Origin: a virus
DNA: 34,175 nt
IMG/VR virus record: IMGVR_UViG_3300030117_000788
Coordinates: 1 to 34,175 of that record
Strand: one strand, 5' to 3'
Position 1 is the stretch's first letter. Each line of letters opens with the position of its first letter. Positions 26,046 through 34,175 of the stretch are shown here, in pieces. The notes under the pieces are model-generated. The model made no database searches, had not been told where the DNA came from, and worked only from the letters and a program-made list of their open reading frames with translations. The translations under genes and the position numbers were made by a program.

Positions 26046-27224
26046 TTATTTTTTTCTTTTAATTTTAAATTTGAAATCATTAGAACTTTCACCAAGCACC
26101 TTGAACTTTAAACCACTGTTATCAATAACCTCTCCGTGTGACTGTCGAGGGTCCATATCAATGTTTTTAGATTTAGCTACGCTTTCTTTTAAAGCATCAG
26201 CTCTACCTTGTTCATAAAAGTGATTTGCGATAGCATCAGAATTCATAGCAGTATATAAAGCTTTGTGATAACCTCTAGCATCTTCTATTTCATTATTTTT
26301 ATTCAAGAACTTCTTGACAAAATTATTAATATCGCTTTGAGTTTCTTTCACACTGTCAGCGTTCTTTACATTAAACCTATATCTTTTTTCACCGACTTCA
26401 TATTCAAAACCTTTGAAATTATCGTTGAAAACATTTTCAGTTTTATTTAAGAACGTTTTTTTAGCTTGCTGCTGTGCTTTTCGACTTTCTTCTGATTCCT
26501 TGTTGTATCTGTTGAAGAAATTAATAGCGTCTTGTTGTTCTTTAGTTAACTTCGACCCCATTTTAATATCTTCATAGTATTTGGATTTTACACTTTCCAA
26601 GTGTTGCTTTGCTTCGGCAACTTGCTCTTTCAAAGCTAATTTTTTTCTTTTTATTTCTTTTTCCTCATCTGCTTCTTCATCATAAGAAAACTTGTCTTCC
26701 ATAATAAAGTCAATCTCTTCAGATTTTAAATGAGGTTTAGTTGTATTGTAATATTCTTTTAGCAAAGTATGATTATCCATTTCAGAATAATCTTTATTTA
26801 ACTTTACATAGTCGTTTAAATCTCCACCTGTTTCCTCCATAAAGCTCATTAGCTTTTGAACGTTTTCAGGTAACTCCGTGTTAGTCTCTATAGATTCAAT
26901 AATTTTTTCTTCTACTATTTCAGCTACTTCTTCTACAGTATCAGTAACTTCTTCTATAACTGGAGTGTCTTCTACTGGTTTTGCTTCTTCCGTTGGTTTA
27001 GTTTCTTCAGGAACTTTAATTTCCTCAACAGGTTGTTTTAAATCAACCTTAACTATTTCTTCGGCTTTTTGTTTTAAATCGTTAAGATCTACTTTTACTA
27101 CCTCTGGTGTTTCTTCAAACTTTTTCTTTTTAGGTTTTTTAACCTTTAACTTTTCAACAGTTTCATCTACTGTTGGTTGTTCTGGAGCCTTTTCAATAGG
27201 CTCCTCTTTTTTGTTTTCTGCCAT
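26046..27224 (-). CDS. Scaffold-like protein, 392 aa
   Basis: The N-terminal third is disordered and very rich in Glu, Lys, Val and Pro (repeated EE-x-K and PVEE patterns). A charged helical central part follows (about 180-270), then a folded part near 280-350 and a basic end (FKIKRKK). A long acidic, helical protein right before the major capsid gene and after the portal gene is the usual place and composition of a capsid scaffold. A prohead-core role is inferred; no protease motif is visible. Its AT-only leader is nearly repeated at the 262-aa gene. Confidence 0.6.
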   Translation of the reverse strand: MAENKKEEPIEKAPEQPTVDETVEKLKVKKPKKKKFEETPEVVKVDLNDLKQKAEEIVKVDLKQPVEEIKVPEETKPTEEAKPVEDTPVIEEVTDTVEEVAEIVEEKIIESIETNTELPENVQKLMSFMEETGGDLNDYVKLNKDYSEMDNHTLLKEYYNTTKPHLKSEEIDFIMEDKFSYDEEADEEKEIKRKKLALKEQVAEAKQHLESVKSKYYEDIKMGSKLTKEQQDAINFFNRYNKESEESRKAQQQAKKTFLNKTENVFNDNFKGFEYEVGEKRYRFNVKNADSVKETQSDINNFVKKFLNKNNEIEDARGYHKALYTAMNSDAIANHFYEQGRADALKESVAKSKNIDMDPRQSHGEVIDNSGLKFKVLGESSNDFKFKIKRKK

Positions 27225-27254
27225 AATATAATATAATAATAATTAATAATTTGT
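27225..27254 (-). promoter_or_regulatory. AT-only leader of the scaffold gene
   Basis: These 30 bases between portal and scaffold contain a single G/C pair. The ATG-proximal part shares TATATTATGGC and an ATTATTAATTATTATT-like segment with the leader at 24453-24481. There is no Shine-Dalgarno sequence. It is recorded because the same element stands before two head genes and is more alike than other leaders in the block. Confidence 0.3.
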
Positions 27255-29660
27255 TTATTTAGGTTCAAATGCACCTAGTCTCATTCCACCACCGATAACA
27301 TCGTTACCAGCAGATTCAAATGGTTTTTCTTTCATTTGCTCTCTTTCAACCATTAGTTCTTTTTGCTGTTGACCACTCATTTGTTGTCTACGGTCTTGTC
27401 TGTTTTCTCTTGCTACTTCTTTTTCTTTACCAGCGTCAAGGTCCATTCTTTTAAGTTTCATGTTTATTTCAAACTCATGGTCCATAAGTTGTTTTTTAAC
27501 CTCAGCCTCAACTTGTAAAGTTTGTTGTTTCATTTTAGCTTTAGCTTGCTCCATTTGTATTTGGCTTTGAACTATAGCTTGTTGTTTTTGAGCTTCAGCT
27601 GCTGCAGCCGCTTGTTGTTGTTGTGCATTAGCGTCAGCTTGAGCTTTCATGTTTTCTTGAGCTGCTTGCTGCTCTTTTTGTTGTTTCTTTTTTCTTCTAA
27701 GTTTTAAAAGTTGATTAGCTAGACTTATGTTTTTAATTTCTCTTAAATCTATAGCATCTTCTAAATCTATAGTTTGTTGTGACAATGCAACCTGTATATT
27801 GTTTTCTAATAATTGTTTTTGTTCTTCGTCTGGTTCTAAATCTAAAAATATACCAAAGTCATATAGGTGTAGTTCAGATAATTCTTCTAAAGTAGCTACG
27901 TTATGAGCTCCTATAGCTTGTATAAAAGCATCTTTTGTTGGAGAGTATTCTATAATATCAGATATTCTCAAAGATAATGCTTCACAAACTTCTGCCGATA
28001 AAAACAAGCCGGCATTTAATATATGTCTTGTAGCTGTGTTTGAATTTGCAGCAGCCATTTTTTGAACACCAACTAAAGATCTTTCGTCAGGAGTACTACC
28101 ATCTCTAGCCTCGTTTAAACCGGTAGTATCTCTAATCATTTGTAAGTAGTAATTATAAGTACCAATTAAACTCTGCATTTTAGCTCCACCACCACTAGGT
28201 ATTTCTTGAATAGGTATTTTACCAGCATTAGGGTCTCCGTCAGCAGTGTATGATCTACCAATAATACTACCTGTTTGGAAAAACATGTTTAAAGCTTCTT
28301 GTGGATTATAATTAGTTCCGTTTCCTAAATCAACCTCAGCCAAACCATCAGCATCTAAGTATATTCCATCAGGAACCATTCTAGACATCACCTGTTGCAG
28401 TTTTAAATGAGTAAGCTGTATCATATCAGCAAAACCAGTTATTCTGCTTACTAGTGACTCTATTTTACCATTGTACATTCTAGGAGCTACAATAGAATAG
28501 TTCATTTTAACTTTTGTAAAGTCACTTTTTGAACGCATCATATTTTTTGCTTTTTCCCATTTTAAAAGTTTATCAGTCCCTAACAACATCGCCCCTTCGT
28601 ATAAAACTTCTATTTTTCTGTCTAATCTACCAAAGTCTCCTTCTTTGTTTTCAGGTGGACTAAATGTATCGTCTTTTTCTATAGCTTTAGACCCACCTGT
28701 TTTTGTTTCTTTTACTTTATAAACCTCATTCATAAAAGTTTTATAATTAAAATAAAGAACAGTTACTTTGTTTTTGTCTTGATCGTAAGGCTTTTGTCTT
28801 CCGGCTCTAGTTCTTCCTTTGTAATTATTTTTATCAATGTCTTCTAAATCTTCTTCTGTTAAATTAGGAAATTGTTTGATTAATTCGTTTATAGGTATTT
28901 CTTTTACCTCGCCTACGTAATATATGTCTTCAAAATAAGGAGAGTCTGTGTAAGAATATATTAAATTAGCTGGGTCAACATAATCTATTGTTACGCCTTC
29001 TGATTTATTAAAAGAAGTTTTTGTAGCAGCTATACCTAAAACTGTTAAATCATAATAAAGTCTTTTCTTTACTAAATCATATCTATTACCTCTAAGTAAA
29101 ACATCTATAGCTTGTTCTTGAGCTATTTCAACAGCTTGTTTGTAGTTTAACTGCATGTGTAAAGCTAACTCATCTTCATTTTCTGGTAAATCTTCTTTGT
29201 TGTTTTCATAAAGATCTATTTCCATTAAGTTTTGTGCCATGTCATTAAACTCAGCTGTGTCCATATCTTTTTGTATAGACTCCATATACTTAGTTCTTTT
29301 TTCAACTCCAAAAGGATCTTGAGAGTAAGCATTTACTTTAAACAACCTTTCAGTCATACCGTTGACAACTATATCTACAAACTTAGGTATAATAGGTACA
29401 GGTTTCCAGTCTAGGTTTAAGTAGCTTAAGTCACCGTTTATAGATAACTCATCTTTATATTTCTGTATTGATTGTTCTCCTCTAGCGTATAAACGTAGTT
29501 TGTGAAAGTTATTTGTATCTGTTAAATATCTATTATTACTATATCCAGAATCATTAAACCACTCATTCTCTATAGCTTGAGCTACTTTCAAACCATATTT
29601 TCTGCTTAGTTTTTCTTTATCACTAACTATTTGACTTGGGAAGTTTGTGTTTCTTCTCAT
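27255..29660 (-). CDS. Portal protein
   Basis: The 801-residue size fits crAss-like portals. The N-terminal block at residues 56-102 (RLYARGEQSIQKYKDE, then SYLNLDWKPVPIIPKFVDIV) is a strong signature, and the rest follows the portal clip, stem and wing order as far as can be seen. The C-terminal 150 residues are very Gln/Ala/Lys-rich coiled coil (about 640-770), suiting a barrel inside the capsid. It begins one base after the terminase stop (TAATATG) and precedes the scaffold gene, the normal head-gene order. The protein would form the dodecameric DNA entry and exit ring. Confidence 0.85.
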   Translation of the reverse strand: MRRNTNFPSQIVSDKEKLSRKYGLKVAQAIENEWFNDSGYSNNRYLTDTNNFHKLRLYARGEQSIQKYKDELSINGDLSYLNLDWKPVPIIPKFVDIVVNGMTERLFKVNAYSQDPFGVEKRTKYMESIQKDMDTAEFNDMAQNLMEIDLYENNKEDLPENEDELALHMQLNYKQAVEIAQEQAIDVLLRGNRYDLVKKRLYYDLTVLGIAATKTSFNKSEGVTIDYVDPANLIYSYTDSPYFEDIYYVGEVKEIPINELIKQFPNLTEEDLEDIDKNNYKGRTRAGRQKPYDQDKNKVTVLYFNYKTFMNEVYKVKETKTGGSKAIEKDDTFSPPENKEGDFGRLDRKIEVLYEGAMLLGTDKLLKWEKAKNMMRSKSDFTKVKMNYSIVAPRMYNGKIESLVSRITGFADMIQLTHLKLQQVMSRMVPDGIYLDADGLAEVDLGNGTNYNPQEALNMFFQTGSIIGRSYTADGDPNAGKIPIQEIPSGGGAKMQSLIGTYNYYLQMIRDTTGLNEARDGSTPDERSLVGVQKMAAANSNTATRHILNAGLFLSAEVCEALSLRISDIIEYSPTKDAFIQAIGAHNVATLEELSELHLYDFGIFLDLEPDEEQKQLLENNIQVALSQQTIDLEDAIDLREIKNISLANQLLKLRRKKKQQKEQQAAQENMKAQADANAQQQQAAAAAEAQKQQAIVQSQIQMEQAKAKMKQQTLQVEAEVKKQLMDHEFEINMKLKRMDLDAGKEKEVARENRQDRRQQMSGQQQKELMVEREQMKEKPFESAGNDVIGGGMRLGAFEPK

Positions 29661-29661
29661 A

Positions 29662-31872
29662 TTATTCTTTAATTAATCTTGATATGTTACCTTTGTTTTG
29701 ATAACGTCCTACATTTAAACTTATAGATGGTCTTTCTATTTTAGCATTAGGAGCGTATAAATTTCTATTACACGCCATTATAGCTAAACCGGAACTTATT
29801 GATGCGTCAAACTTTGTTCTTTTTGTTATATCAAATTTAGCCCAATCATTAAGTGTTCTATTAAAATACATTGTTCCCCAGCTTTGGTTACCTAAATCTC
29901 CAACGTATTGTTGTATGTACATTTCTATAGCTGCCGCATGAGCTTGTTTTATATCTTCACTTGAGTTAGGTATTCCACCTATTTCTTTTTCAGTTACAGA
30001 AAGCTTGTTCCATATTTTGTCAGGTCTGTTCATGCTATAGCCTCTATATCCTCTTCTTCTAAAATGATACAATAATCTAGGTTTGTTATTTTCCGCTAGT
30101 ATAGGCATTCCGTAAAAAACACAAGCCATTAAAACATCTTCAAAAAATATTTCAGCAGTTTGTGGTCTAGCTATATACTCTAGGAAAAAATGATTTGGTG
30201 GAGCATCTTCCATGCTAAACTTGGTTAAACCGTGTAAAGCACCATTAGACCCTCTTCTGTCTACTGTACCTGATATATCATAACTATCACAACCAAAAGC
30301 GCCCATGTGTTCATTTGCTGGGTATTTAATACCATTTTTAAGTATTATTTTGTTTTGTAAATGATTTGGTGGAACCCAACTAACTTTAAATCTACCTTTT
30401 GGGTCTGGATAAAATATAACCTGTGTGTCTTTAATACCGTTAACCCATTGAAAATTACCTGTGTTTATACTAACTCCTCTTCCATCGTTGTAATCTATTT
30501 GATCATATATTCTCACTAGATTAAATATACTGTTTCTAGTTTCGTCTCTAAACGCGTGTTCTTCTGTTCTAGGAAATTGTCTATAAAACTCGTTTAAACC
30601 ATCTTGGTCGTTTTTTAATCCATCAGCTTCGTTTTCCCAATGCTCTATAATTCCTATATCAATTAATTCACCATCTGGTCCGAATACATCATTATCTGGA
30701 CTATCGAATACTGGATATCCGTATTCATCAATAAATCCTTCATAGTTCCATTCCATTGGGATAAAAAGAGAATATAAACCAGATTTTGTTTGTCCATTAC
30801 GATTTCGTTCTCTAACATCTGAATCATTATATAGTTTTTTAAAGTTATCTCCTCCTTTATCTAAAGCGTTTGAAGTTGATCCCATCATACACTTACCAAC
30901 AATTTTACTACCTAATCTCAAACAGGTTTTTGTAACTCGCCAGTTGTTTAATATATTATCAGGTCTTTCCCATTTACCACTTTCATCATGTACTAGTAAA
31001 TTTAACTTTTCACCGTCATAACTATTGTCACCTGTATTTTTCCAGTCAATAGTAGTGTCTAATCCCTTTATTTCCTCAAGTTGTTCGTTGTCTGTAATTT
31101 TCTTTCTTGTAAACTTACTAGCTGGCACTCTATACGCTAATTCAGACTTAGGTCTATCCATACCGTCTTGTATCGGTTTAAAAAAGAAAGGATAGTTAAT
31201 AGATATTGGAACTACTTTATCTGTAAACATTTTCTTAGCATCGTTACCACTTTTAGATAATATACCATATCTACTATCACTTGATATTGTTGCTAAATTA
31301 ACTGTTTCTGCGCTTGACATAAAAGAAAAACCACTACGTCTGTTTTTAAGATAACACATGCCATAGCATCTTTTATCCGCTTTACAAGCCTCCCAAAATA
31401 TATAAAACAACCTATTAGCCTCTCTAAAGTCTGGGGCACCTACATCTATTTTACTCCATTGTAAATACATATAATGTGTACCAGTTATCCAGGTTGGTTT
31501 ACCGTTGTTCATAAACCAAAACCCTTCTTCTCTACGTTTAAACTCTTCGTCTATATAATCGTACCACTGGTCTTTGTTTTCTTCCGGATAGTTTCTCCAG
31601 TCGAATATACTTTTTATTCTTTGTAATTCTTTAGGATATTCTATTTTTTTCCACTTATCTTCTTGCAGTCCATGTACTTGCACGGGCACAGGTGGTAAAG
31701 CAATGCACAAATTTTGTATTTCAAGTATTTCGCCAATTTTACCAGTTTTTGATAAAACGATAATATCATGTTCTTTATTATATCCATATTTCCATTTTTT
31801 ACCACGGTTTAAACGTGTTATTGTTGTTTTCTTTATAGGTTCTACGACCTTAACTAAACTTTGTTTGTACAT
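29662..31872 (-). CDS. terL: Terminase large subunit
   Basis: This 736-residue packaging motor has an N-terminal ATPase with a Walker A-like YLKNRRSGFS (174-183), a Walker B strand LNLLVHDESG with D296-E297, and a coupling-type GSTSN (331-335). The C-terminal nuclease part opens with GAFGCDSYD (524-532), where D529 is the likely first metal ligand. The pattern is close to crAss-like terminases. It would package DNA through the portal encoded next. Its start overlaps the stop of the 92-aa gene by one base (TAATG), as expected when small and large subunits are translated together. Confidence 0.88.
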   Translation of the reverse strand: MYKQSLVKVVEPIKKTTITRLNRGKKWKYGYNKEHDIIVLSKTGKIGEILEIQNLCIALPPVPVQVHGLQEDKWKKIEYPKELQRIKSIFDWRNYPEENKDQWYDYIDEEFKRREEGFWFMNNGKPTWITGTHYMYLQWSKIDVGAPDFREANRLFYIFWEACKADKRCYGMCYLKNRRSGFSFMSSAETVNLATISSDSRYGILSKSGNDAKKMFTDKVVPISINYPFFFKPIQDGMDRPKSELAYRVPASKFTRKKITDNEQLEEIKGLDTTIDWKNTGDNSYDGEKLNLLVHDESGKWERPDNILNNWRVTKTCLRLGSKIVGKCMMGSTSNALDKGGDNFKKLYNDSDVRERNRNGQTKSGLYSLFIPMEWNYEGFIDEYGYPVFDSPDNDVFGPDGELIDIGIIEHWENEADGLKNDQDGLNEFYRQFPRTEEHAFRDETRNSIFNLVRIYDQIDYNDGRGVSINTGNFQWVNGIKDTQVIFYPDPKGRFKVSWVPPNHLQNKIILKNGIKYPANEHMGAFGCDSYDISGTVDRRGSNGALHGLTKFSMEDAPPNHFFLEYIARPQTAEIFFEDVLMACVFYGMPILAENNKPRLLYHFRRRGYRGYSMNRPDKIWNKLSVTEKEIGGIPNSSEDIKQAHAAAIEMYIQQYVGDLGNQSWGTMYFNRTLNDWAKFDITKRTKFDASISSGLAIMACNRNLYAPNAKIERPSISLNVGRYQNKGNISRLIKE

Positions 31873-32150
31873 TACTTAGATCTACCTTCTGCGAATCCTT
31901 TAAAGACTTTTTTCTCTGTCTTTTTAAGTGTTTTGCCCTCAAGCAGGTTTTCTTCTTCTTGGATTCTGTTAAGTATTTCAAATGCGTCAAATATCGCTAG
32001 TTTTTTAGTAGCCGCGGCATTTTTTAATCTATCAGCACTAACGTCGTCGTCTGTGTTTGTAATAATCTTTTCTTTAGCAACGTTAATCAATTCTTCAACT
32101 GCCTTATGCCCAGCTTGGATTATAAGCTTCTTCGTTTCCTTGATATTCAT
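31872..32150 (-). CDS. Candidate small terminase subunit, 92 aa
   Basis: A 92-residue, almost wholly helical, charged protein. The middle (SADRLKNAAATKKLAIFDAF) and the following coil are amphipathic; the end is basic (KKVFKGFAEGRSK). No clear helix-turn-helix can be claimed. It lies directly before terL with a one-base overlap, the usual place for a small terminase subunit, and size is on the short side for that role. Its start lies 47 bases inside the upstream GroES-like gene. The call rests on position and helical composition; another packaging helper is possible. Confidence 0.4.
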   Translation of the reverse strand: MNIKETKKLIIQAGHKAVEELINVAKEKIITNTDDDVSADRLKNAAATKKLAIFDAFEILNRIQEEENLLEGKTLKKTEKKVFKGFAEGRSK

Positions 32151-32685
32151 ATTTAATTGTAATAAATTTATTCATAACTCTATATAAACGCTTACCGTTT
32201 ATTATAAACTCGTATTGTGAAAAAGGTGTGAAACCAACTAATTCTCCTTTATCAAACTCTCCATCAGTATATTCTACTATACCTATACAAGACTCTTCTT
32301 TATCAACGCCTAAAAAAACTCTATCTTTTATAGGTTGTATAAAACAATATCCTTTTAGCGGCTTCCATTTTTCATTTTTCTTATACAAAAATATTTGATC
32401 TTCTTTAACTAGATAAGTATTTTCATTAAAAAAACTTCTACTATTTTTTTCTCTACCTTTAACATCGTGCCATCTTCTAAAAACATTATGATGAACTATA
32501 ACTGTATCGCCAGGTTTTATATCCGTTTTAATAGCCGTCGGAACAGACTTAACAATAGCTTCTCTATTTACAAACTCGTGATTATAAATTTCTGTATTTA
32601 ATATAAGATCTTTATCTTCAACTTTTTTAGTATTGTTATATCTATTACCTTTTGGTTGTATTACAAAATCAAAAGGCGCTCTCAT
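32104..32685 (-). CDS. GroES-like protein with two tandem barrels
   Basis: The 193-residue sequence reads as two GroES-like halves. The second half (about 100-180) has F-IQPIKDRVF, CIGIVEYTD in the mobile-loop position, KGELVGF, then GKRLYRVMNKFITIKYE, following the usual GroES order. The first half has VIQPK, REAIVKSV, PGDTVIVHH and a TYLVKEDQIFLYK end, the same closing strand pattern. GroES is about 97 residues, so 193 is twice that. Phage co-chaperonins (T4 gp31 type) help the host GroEL fold large capsid proteins. The likely client here is the major capsid protein made downstream. The 3' end overlaps the next gene by 47 bases. Confidence 0.55.
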   Translation of the reverse strand: MRAPFDFVIQPKGNRYNNTKKVEDKDLILNTEIYNHEFVNREAIVKSVPTAIKTDIKPGDTVIVHHNVFRRWHDVKGREKNSRSFFNENTYLVKEDQIFLYKKNEKWKPLKGYCFIQPIKDRVFLGVDKEESCIGIVEYTDGEFDKGELVGFTPFSQYEFIINGKRLYRVMNKFITIKYEYQGNEEAYNPSWA

Positions 32686-32903
32686 TAATACTCTAAATTA
32701 TATTCTACAGATATAGCCATATTTTTATTAAAATCCTTCCAAGGTAACACGTCTTTATTTTTTCTAATGTAAATAGAATATTTATCTTTTTCTTCTATTA
32801 TATCACATATAGTATGCCCACCATAAACATCTTGGCCTACAGCGTAGTGCATAGCGTTTTCCTTGTAGTCTTTACCTACGGTAATTTTTCTAATTAGTTT
32901 CAT
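32685..32903 (-). CDS. Small conserved phage protein of unknown function, 72 aa
   Basis: I start this at the ATG at 32903 (MKLIRKITVGKDYKENAMHY) and not at 32939. The longer frame would overlap the upstream gene by 50 bases, and its extra 12 residues look like noise. From 32903 the overlap is 14 bases. The protein is compact, with aromatic and charged strands (YSIYIRKNKDVLPWKDF) and no known motif. It shares TAATG with the GroES-like gene, so the two are probably translated together. No function can be given. Confidence 0.55.
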   Translation of the reverse strand: MKLIRKITVGKDYKENAMHYAVGQDVYGGHTICDIIEEKDKYSIYIRKNKDVLPWKDFNKNMAISVEYNLEY

Positions 32904-33147
32904 TGTAGTTAATTGTTCCGTCGGTAATATTAATATCATCTGTGTTATAAGTTGTTTTAAATTTTTCTCTCATTAAAATCAACTCATCATTTAAACCAGC
33001 TAAGTTGTGTAGCGTAGAGTGTTTTTGAGACTCTAACTGACCTATTTGCAAATGATGTCTGTTTATATTGTTTATTAAGTCTTGTAAAGAATTTAATTCT
33101 TCGTTACTAATTTTTGAAGGCTTAGTAGCCTTTTTTGTTTTTGCCAT
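32890..33147 (-). CDS. Small coiled-coil protein, 85 aa
   Basis: The 85-residue product has a Lys-rich start (MAKTKKATKPSK), then a helix with heptad-like spacing (EELNSLQDLINNINRHHLQI, continuing to about residue 66), and a polar Asn/Asp/Thr tail (TDDINITDGTINYNETN). No catalytic motif is visible. Similar short coiled-coil proteins occur near head-gene blocks of Bacteroidota phages. The 27-base leader contains four ATTTA units just before the ATG. It may be an oligomerising accessory protein; the role is unknown. Confidence 0.6.
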   Translation of the reverse strand: MAKTKKATKPSKISNEELNSLQDLINNINRHHLQIGQLESQKHSTLHNLAGLNDELILMREKFKTTYNTDDINITDGTINYNETN

Positions 33148-33150
33148 TTT

Positions 33151-33170
33151 ATTTAATTTAATTTAATTTA
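33151..33170. repeat. Four tandem ATTTA units in the leader of the 85-aa gene
   Basis: ATTTA occurs four times in a row on the plus strand (TAAAT on the coding strand), ending three bases before the ATG at 33147. It is either simple AT sequence or an unstructured leader for ribosome loading, since no Shine-Dalgarno sequence is present. Confidence 0.7.
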
Positions 33171-33174
33171 TTTT

Positions 33175-33960
33175 TTATCTTTCAAAAGATAATATTAATC
33201 TTATAGGGTGTATATTATAAAGTATATCACCATCTACAAGAGCAGTAGCTGACGTGTCAGTTAAGGTTATTGTTCTAGCAGCTACGGAATCAACAGTACC
33301 TATAAGACTGTCTGCAAGCGGTTCTCCTACTGAAGTTCCTATATGGAGTACATCGCCAGCGATGAAGTGCTCTGTATTATCCATGCTAGTACCGTCTGTA
33401 GTTATAGCTTGCGACGCAGCGTCACCTGCGGCTGTGTTTTCAGCAATAGCTGTTATTGATTTAAAATCAAAAGCATCTGTAGCTATAGCGCCTACGTATA
33501 CAGTATCGAAACCTGGTGTTTGATAAGTGTAGTTAACTGGATCAGTCATTTTAGGCGTTAATACTAAAGGGCCCAAATCCATACCACTATTAGAACCCTT
33601 ACCACTTGTTGCTACAGCTGTTGACTGTAAAGAACCATGAGCGTAATTAGAGGTTTCAAACTCTATTCTACCTAAAAAGTCATTACTAGGTGTGTGCGCA
33701 GTAGCAGCATGAAGCGTACCTAAAGAAACAGTGTCTGTTGAGCTAAATAACAACTCAAAACCAAATCTGTTAGCAGTCGGCGTTGCGTCTCCTTTTGGTC
33801 TTACTAAAGCAGTTACGCTTCTTAATAACGCTGACCCTTTTGGTATTTGAACTGCTGTCCAATCAAAAAGAACGTCACCAGCACTAAAAGCGCCGAGCTC
33901 TTGTATAGATGCTGGAATTGTAGGTTTAACATCTACCGTGAAAAATTTACTTGTTGCCAT
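33175..33960 (-). CDS. Beta-rich virion surface-type protein, 261 aa
   Basis: The 261 residues are rich in Ala, Thr, Ser, Val and Gly and fit a beta-sheet structural protein. The C-terminal 60 residues (GDVLHIGTSVGEPL through TITLTDTSATALVDGDIL) form a small barrel-like unit with two GDxL/I turns, a motif type also seen in the capsid insertion and in the tail proteins. There is no signal peptide or enzyme motif. It sits between the holin-like gene and the small genes before the terminase. A head decoration, head-fibre or other surface protein is most likely. Confidence 0.5.
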   Translation of the reverse strand: MATSKFFTVDVKPTIPASIQELGAFSAGDVLFDWTAVQIPKGSALLRSVTALVRPKGDATPTANRFGFELLFSSTDTVSLGTLHAATAHTPSNDFLGRIEFETSNYAHGSLQSTAVATSGKGSNSGMDLGPLVLTPKMTDPVNYTYQTPGFDTVYVGAIATDAFDFKSITAIAENTAAGDAASQAITTDGTSMDNTEHFIAGDVLHIGTSVGEPLADSLIGTVDSVAARTITLTDTSATALVDGDILYNIHPIRLILSFER

Positions 33961-33963
33961 ATT

Positions 33964-34170
33964 TTATTTTTTTACTTTTTCTAGTGATCTACCACCGAAG
34001 TAAGCACCAATCACCGTTATTAATACTAATTGTAATAAGTCTACCCATGAAGCCTTAACTTCAAATGATATAACACCAGCATCGATAAATATTAACAATA
34101 CTGTTGATACACATAAGAATATTAAAACTAATGGTCTTATATTTTTTGATAACCAAGAATCAGAGGCCAT
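33964..34170 (-). CDS. Two-helix holin-like membrane protein, 68 aa
   Basis: This 68-residue protein has two hydrophobic segments (about 12-32 and 41-60) joined by a short loop with FEVKASWVD, and ends with GGRSLEKVKK, a positive tail that would stay in the cytoplasm. That is the topology and size of small phage holins. No endolysin is recognised next to it in this window; the genome continues five bases after its start codon. Another small membrane protein is the alternative. Confidence 0.5.
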   Translation of the reverse strand: MASDSWLSKNIRPLVLIFLCVSTVLLIFIDAGVISFEVKASWVDLLQLVLITVIGAYFGGRSLEKVKK

Positions 34171-34175
34171 ATCAA

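Noticed and set aside
26878-27231. Plus-strand frame of 117 residues, Ser/Thr/Val-rich
   Set aside because: It mirrors the Glu/Lys/Val-rich start of the scaffold gene and has no leader or context of its own.
32904-32939. Longer start of the 72-aa protein (MILILPTEQLTT)
   Set aside because: It adds 36 bases of overlap with the upstream gene and no recognisable sequence; the start at 32903 is more economical.
33148-33174. ATTTA repeats as a CRISPR-like or iteron array
   Set aside because: The unit is only five bases and there are four copies without spacers; this is simple AT sequence.

Overview
This window is a late, structural-gene block of a tailed bacteriophage with podovirus-type proteins. 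Its DNA is AT-rich (roughly one third G+C by eye). All 22 genes I accept run leftward on the minus strand with almost no intergenic space. The terminase, portal, capsid, ring and tail proteins look by residue pattern like the crAss-like lineage and its marine Bacteroidota-infecting relatives. A Bacteroidota (flavobacterial) host is supported by a secreted protein at the left edge built from domains typical of that phylum, and by AT-rich start leaders without Shine-Dalgarno motifs. The genetic code is standard. I see no tRNA, integrase, CRISPR array or insertion sequence. I also see no recognisable endolysin and no crAss-type RNA polymerase here.

In transcription order, right to left: a two-helix holin-like membrane protein (34170-33964); a virion surface-type protein (33960-33175); small conserved proteins of unknown role (33147-32685); a protein that reads as two GroES-like halves (32685-32104); a candidate small terminase (32150-31872); the large terminase (31872-29662); portal (29660-27255); scaffold-like protein (27224-26046); and major capsid protein (26025-24523). 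A strong UUCG-loop terminator follows the capsid gene. Next come a conserved 262-aa protein, two head-tail connector/ring-type proteins (241 and 297 aa), a very large 1852-aa tail muzzle/stabilisation-type protein, two beta-rich tail or surface proteins (683 and 125 aa), and three candidate internal or ejected proteins of increasing size (202, 412 and 3572 aa).

The 3572-aa protein fills 10.7 kb. It carries a zincin-type HELLH motif, a HAD phosphatase domain with all four catalytic motifs, hydrophobic stretches, long coiled coils and two C-terminal Cys/His zinc-binding modules. This is the organisation of a phage polyvalent protein delivered with the DNA. Downstream, a three-gene envelope-directed cassette follows: a one-helix coiled-coil protein, a membrane-anchored thioredoxin-fold protein without the CxxC site, and a Sec-exported protein with two tandem YGDG domains that is cut by the window edge. 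These last genes and the giant polyvalent protein are the most unusual content.

Expression seems to rely on one or a few long transcripts. Many junctions are TAATG overlaps or one-base gaps, which suggests translational coupling. The scaffold, capsid and neck genes instead have longer AT-only leaders followed by ATGGC. All functional names come from reading the translated sequences, not from database searches.
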